A stretch of DNA of 64,000 bases from Algoriphagus aquaeductus (lineage in GTDB: Bacteria; Bacteroidota; Bacteroidia; Cytophagales; Cyclobacteriaceae), in contig NZ_QKTX01000007.1 in assembly GCF_003253485.1 (NCBI RefSeq), positions 1 to 64,000 of the forward strand. The letters are read 5' to 3'. This document shows, one piece after another, positions 62,744 to 64,000 of this stretch (positions are counted from its first letter, which is position 1; every line of letters begins with the position of its first letter). The position numbers and the translations under genes are program-made. The notes under the pieces are model-generated. The model made no database searches. It was not told the DNA's origin and saw nothing but the letters and a program-made list of their open reading frames with translations.

Positions 62744-62778
62744 AAAATAAAGGTCTTCCGGTGGAAGACCTTTATTTT
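62744..62778 (-). terminator. Terminator of the desaturase gene
   Basis: 16-bp stem aaaataaaggtcttcc / ggaagacctttatttt with a 3-base loop. It lies 17 bases past the desaturase stop. Confidence 0.9.
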
Positions 62779-62794
62779 GTTTTTTTTTCAGCCT

Positions 62795-63544
62795 TTATGC
62801 CGCTCTTAATTTGATTATTTTTGTGGCATGCAAAAGCTTAACGATCGGATAAGTAGGGTCAAACTCGTACCATTTTACAGCGAAATTGGGTCTGTTGGGA
62901 AGTTTGTGATGATTGTTTTGAAATAACTCTCCGAGCATCAAAACATCCAGTAGCAATGAATTTTTTGATTGATCATTATTATCAAAATTGGCATAGCCGT
63001 ATTTATGTCCGCTCCAGTTTACAATCGCACCATGGACCGGGCCCATTAAGAAATGAATGGGCAAAAGGAAATACATCCACCAATGAGTACCCGGAAGTTC
63101 GAAAACTGAAATGCACAACACATAAAGCAACACGTAAAATACACCCCAGCCAAGTCGTACGGCCATGTTGTCAGCGAACTTGTCAAAATTTCCCCAATCC
63201 GGAATATCTTTTGAAAACCGCTCTTCAGGTTTCAACTTGAAGCTGAAATAGTCATTGTAAATGTTTTTGGTCTTCCACATCATCGTAAAAAGATTCTCGG
63301 TGTGGTGTGGACTGTGCGGATCTTTGGGAGTGTCCGAATAGGCATGATGCATCCGGTGAAGAATAGCATAGGCTCTGGGTGAGAGATAGGAACTGCCTTG
63401 CCAAATCCAGGTGAAAAAGTAGAAGAATTTTTCCCAGAATTTACTCATCACAAACATCTGATGAGCGGCGTAGCGGTGAAGGAAGAAGCTCTGGCAAAAC
63501 AGGGAGAAATACCAGTGCAATAGGAAGAAGATAATGATAATCAC
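62795..63544 (-). CDS. Acyl-CoA desaturase (delta-9 type)
   Basis: The 249-residue membrane enzyme introduces a double bond into fatty acyl-CoA. The three histidine boxes are HRYAAH (near 22), HRMHH (near 63) and NNHHKLP (near 210). Two hydrophobic pairs are visible. The longest frame opens at a TTG (63613), but the GTG at 63544 is preferred: it yields a start (MIIIIFFLLHWYFSLFCQSF) like those of relatives, and a TATCTTTG box at 63577-63570 lies just upstream, inside the longer frame. Electrons should come from a ferredoxin or cytochrome, not encoded here. Confidence 0.85.
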   Translation of the reverse strand: MIIIIFFLLHWYFSLFCQSFFLHRYAAHQMFVMSKFWEKFFYFFTWIWQGSSYLSPRAYAILHRMHHAYSDTPKDPHSPHHTENLFTMMWKTKNIYNDYFSFKLKPEERFSKDIPDWGNFDKFADNMAVRLGWGVFYVLLYVLCISVFELPGTHWWMYFLLPIHFLMGPVHGAIVNWSGHKYGYANFDNNDQSKNSLLLDVLMLGELFQNNHHKLPNRPNFAVKWYEFDPTYPIVKLLHATKIIKLRAA

Positions 63545-63569
63545 TCGGGCAATTGGTTTATTAATTGGA

Positions 63570-63577
63570 CAAAGATA
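63570..63577 (-). promoter_or_regulatory. -7 promoter element of the desaturase gene
   Basis: TATCTTTG on the minus strand matches TAnnTTTG exactly. No TTG box is seen at the standard distance upstream (about 20 bases). It supports the GTG start at 63544. Confidence 0.4.
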
Positions 63578-63683
63578 AGTTTTGATGGAGAAATAATCCC
63601 TAATTTCCTGCAACAGTCCTGAATATTGAGAATGATTTTAGTCAGTTTTTGTATTTTATGTCCAACCTTAACCATTTCCAATC

Positions 63684-64000
63684 ATGAGCAGTCAGAGCAA
63701 AGCAAGCGCGATTTTGGTCAAAATAATAGTAGGAGGGATCTCGGTATTGATAGCGGATTTTCTGCTGAGGGGAGTTTCTCTGGATAGCTGGCTTACCGGA
63801 TTTTTATTGGCGGCTGTGATCATTTTGATCAATTTCACCCTGAAGCCTCTGATGATCTTATTGACTCTTCCTATTACTCTTGTGACACTCGGACTGTTTT
63901 TATTGGTAATCAATGCCCTCGTGATTTTGATGGCCGCTGAGTTGATTCCCGGTTTTGCAGTGGATGGATTTTGGTGGGCTTTGGGATTTGCTGTAGTCTT
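63684..64000 (+). CDS. Phage holin-like (PF04020, YvlD-type) membrane protein, partial
   Basis: An open frame runs from the ATG at 63684 to the window end (105 codons, no stop). It begins MSSQSKASAILVKIIVGGIS and shows three hydrophobic helices with the pattern NFTLKPLMILLTLPITLVTL, then LLVINALVILMAAELIPGF, which is typical of PF04020. These are called holin-like but most are ordinary bacterial membrane proteins of about 110-120 residues, so only the last few residues are missing. Function unknown. Confidence 0.8.
   Translation, partial: MSSQSKASAILVKIIVGGISVLIADFLLRGVSLDSWLTGFLLAAVIILINFTLKPLMILLTLPITLVTLGLFLLVINALVILMAAELIPGFAVDGFWWALGFAVV

Noticed and set aside
1..64000. tRNA, rRNA, CRISPR array, prophage or defence system
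   Set aside because: I looked for regular spacer repeats, tRNA-like cloverleaf ends and phage or defence gene sets and found none; apart from the IS66 end no mobile element was recognised. The PF04020 'holin-like' gene is not evidence of a prophage.

Overview
The window looks like chromosomal DNA from a Bacteroidota bacterium, most likely order Cytophagales and close to Algoriphagus/Cyclobacteriaceae. This is inferred from gene content, not from a search: a type IX secretion sorting domain on a subtilase, large PIG-L deacetylases, DUF6807/ThuA/Gfo-Idh-MocA sugar genes, gyrA followed by a TPR gene, and a TPR / beta-barrel / TolQ-TolR-TonB / folC block. Putative promoters also resemble the Bacteroidota type (TTG, about 20 bases, then TAnnTTTG). 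No rRNA, tRNA or CRISPR array was recognised.

Left part (1-10.6 kb, mostly minus strand). The window opens inside the 3' end of an IS66-family transposase, whose outer end has cut off a flavodoxin-like oxidoreductase. Then come an NSS-type sodium symporter overlapping a 36-residue MetS-like subunit, two hypothetical proteins, a GH32 fructan hydrolase lipoprotein, a protein related to the histidyl-tRNA synthetase/HisZ core, rmlA (plus strand), a stand-alone response regulator, a CorA transporter, a kinase-fold protein, a DUF3817 membrane protein, and a protein that may be a divergent DNA polymerase III psi subunit.

10.7-21.9 kb. A periplasmic sugar-modification block (ThuA divergent from DUF6807 and two Gfo/Idh/MocA proteins) is followed by an SDR/DUF2867 protein, an aldo-keto reductase, a TrpF-like protein without the catalytic cysteine, a lipoprotein overlapping a secreted S8 peptidase, and rpe. 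22-33.5 kb: two secreted proteins, gyrA, a TPR protein, a PagL-like outer-membrane protein, then an operon of PIG-L deacetylase, an unlisted 34-residue membrane peptide and an SSS symporter.

33.8-48.6 kb. DUF2911 protein, GhrA-like reductase, universal stress protein, TPR protein, then holA and a long envelope block: 995-residue TPR protein, plugless TonB-receptor-like barrel, SPOR protein, TolQ/ExbB, TolR/ExbD, TonB/TolA-like protein, followed by folC and trmB. Three hairpins lie between trmB and the convergent hybrid histidine kinase.

48.7-64 kb. After the histidine kinase comes a minus-strand operon (SDR, acyl-CoA dehydrogenase, APH-type kinase, 3-hydroxyacyl-CoA dehydrogenase) whose composition fits catabolism of 4-hydroxy/4-oxo acids. 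A divergent MDR oxidoreductase and a TetR regulator lie beside it. tyrS, a very large tricorn-like protease, a BlaI-type repressor without a BlaR partner, an acyl-CoA desaturase and the start of a PF04020 membrane protein complete the window. The most interesting items are the small peptides overlapping two unrelated LeuT-fold transporter genes, the HisRS-like and TrpF-like proteins with lost catalytic motifs, the possible psi subunit, and the kinase/acyl-CoA dehydrogenase operon.
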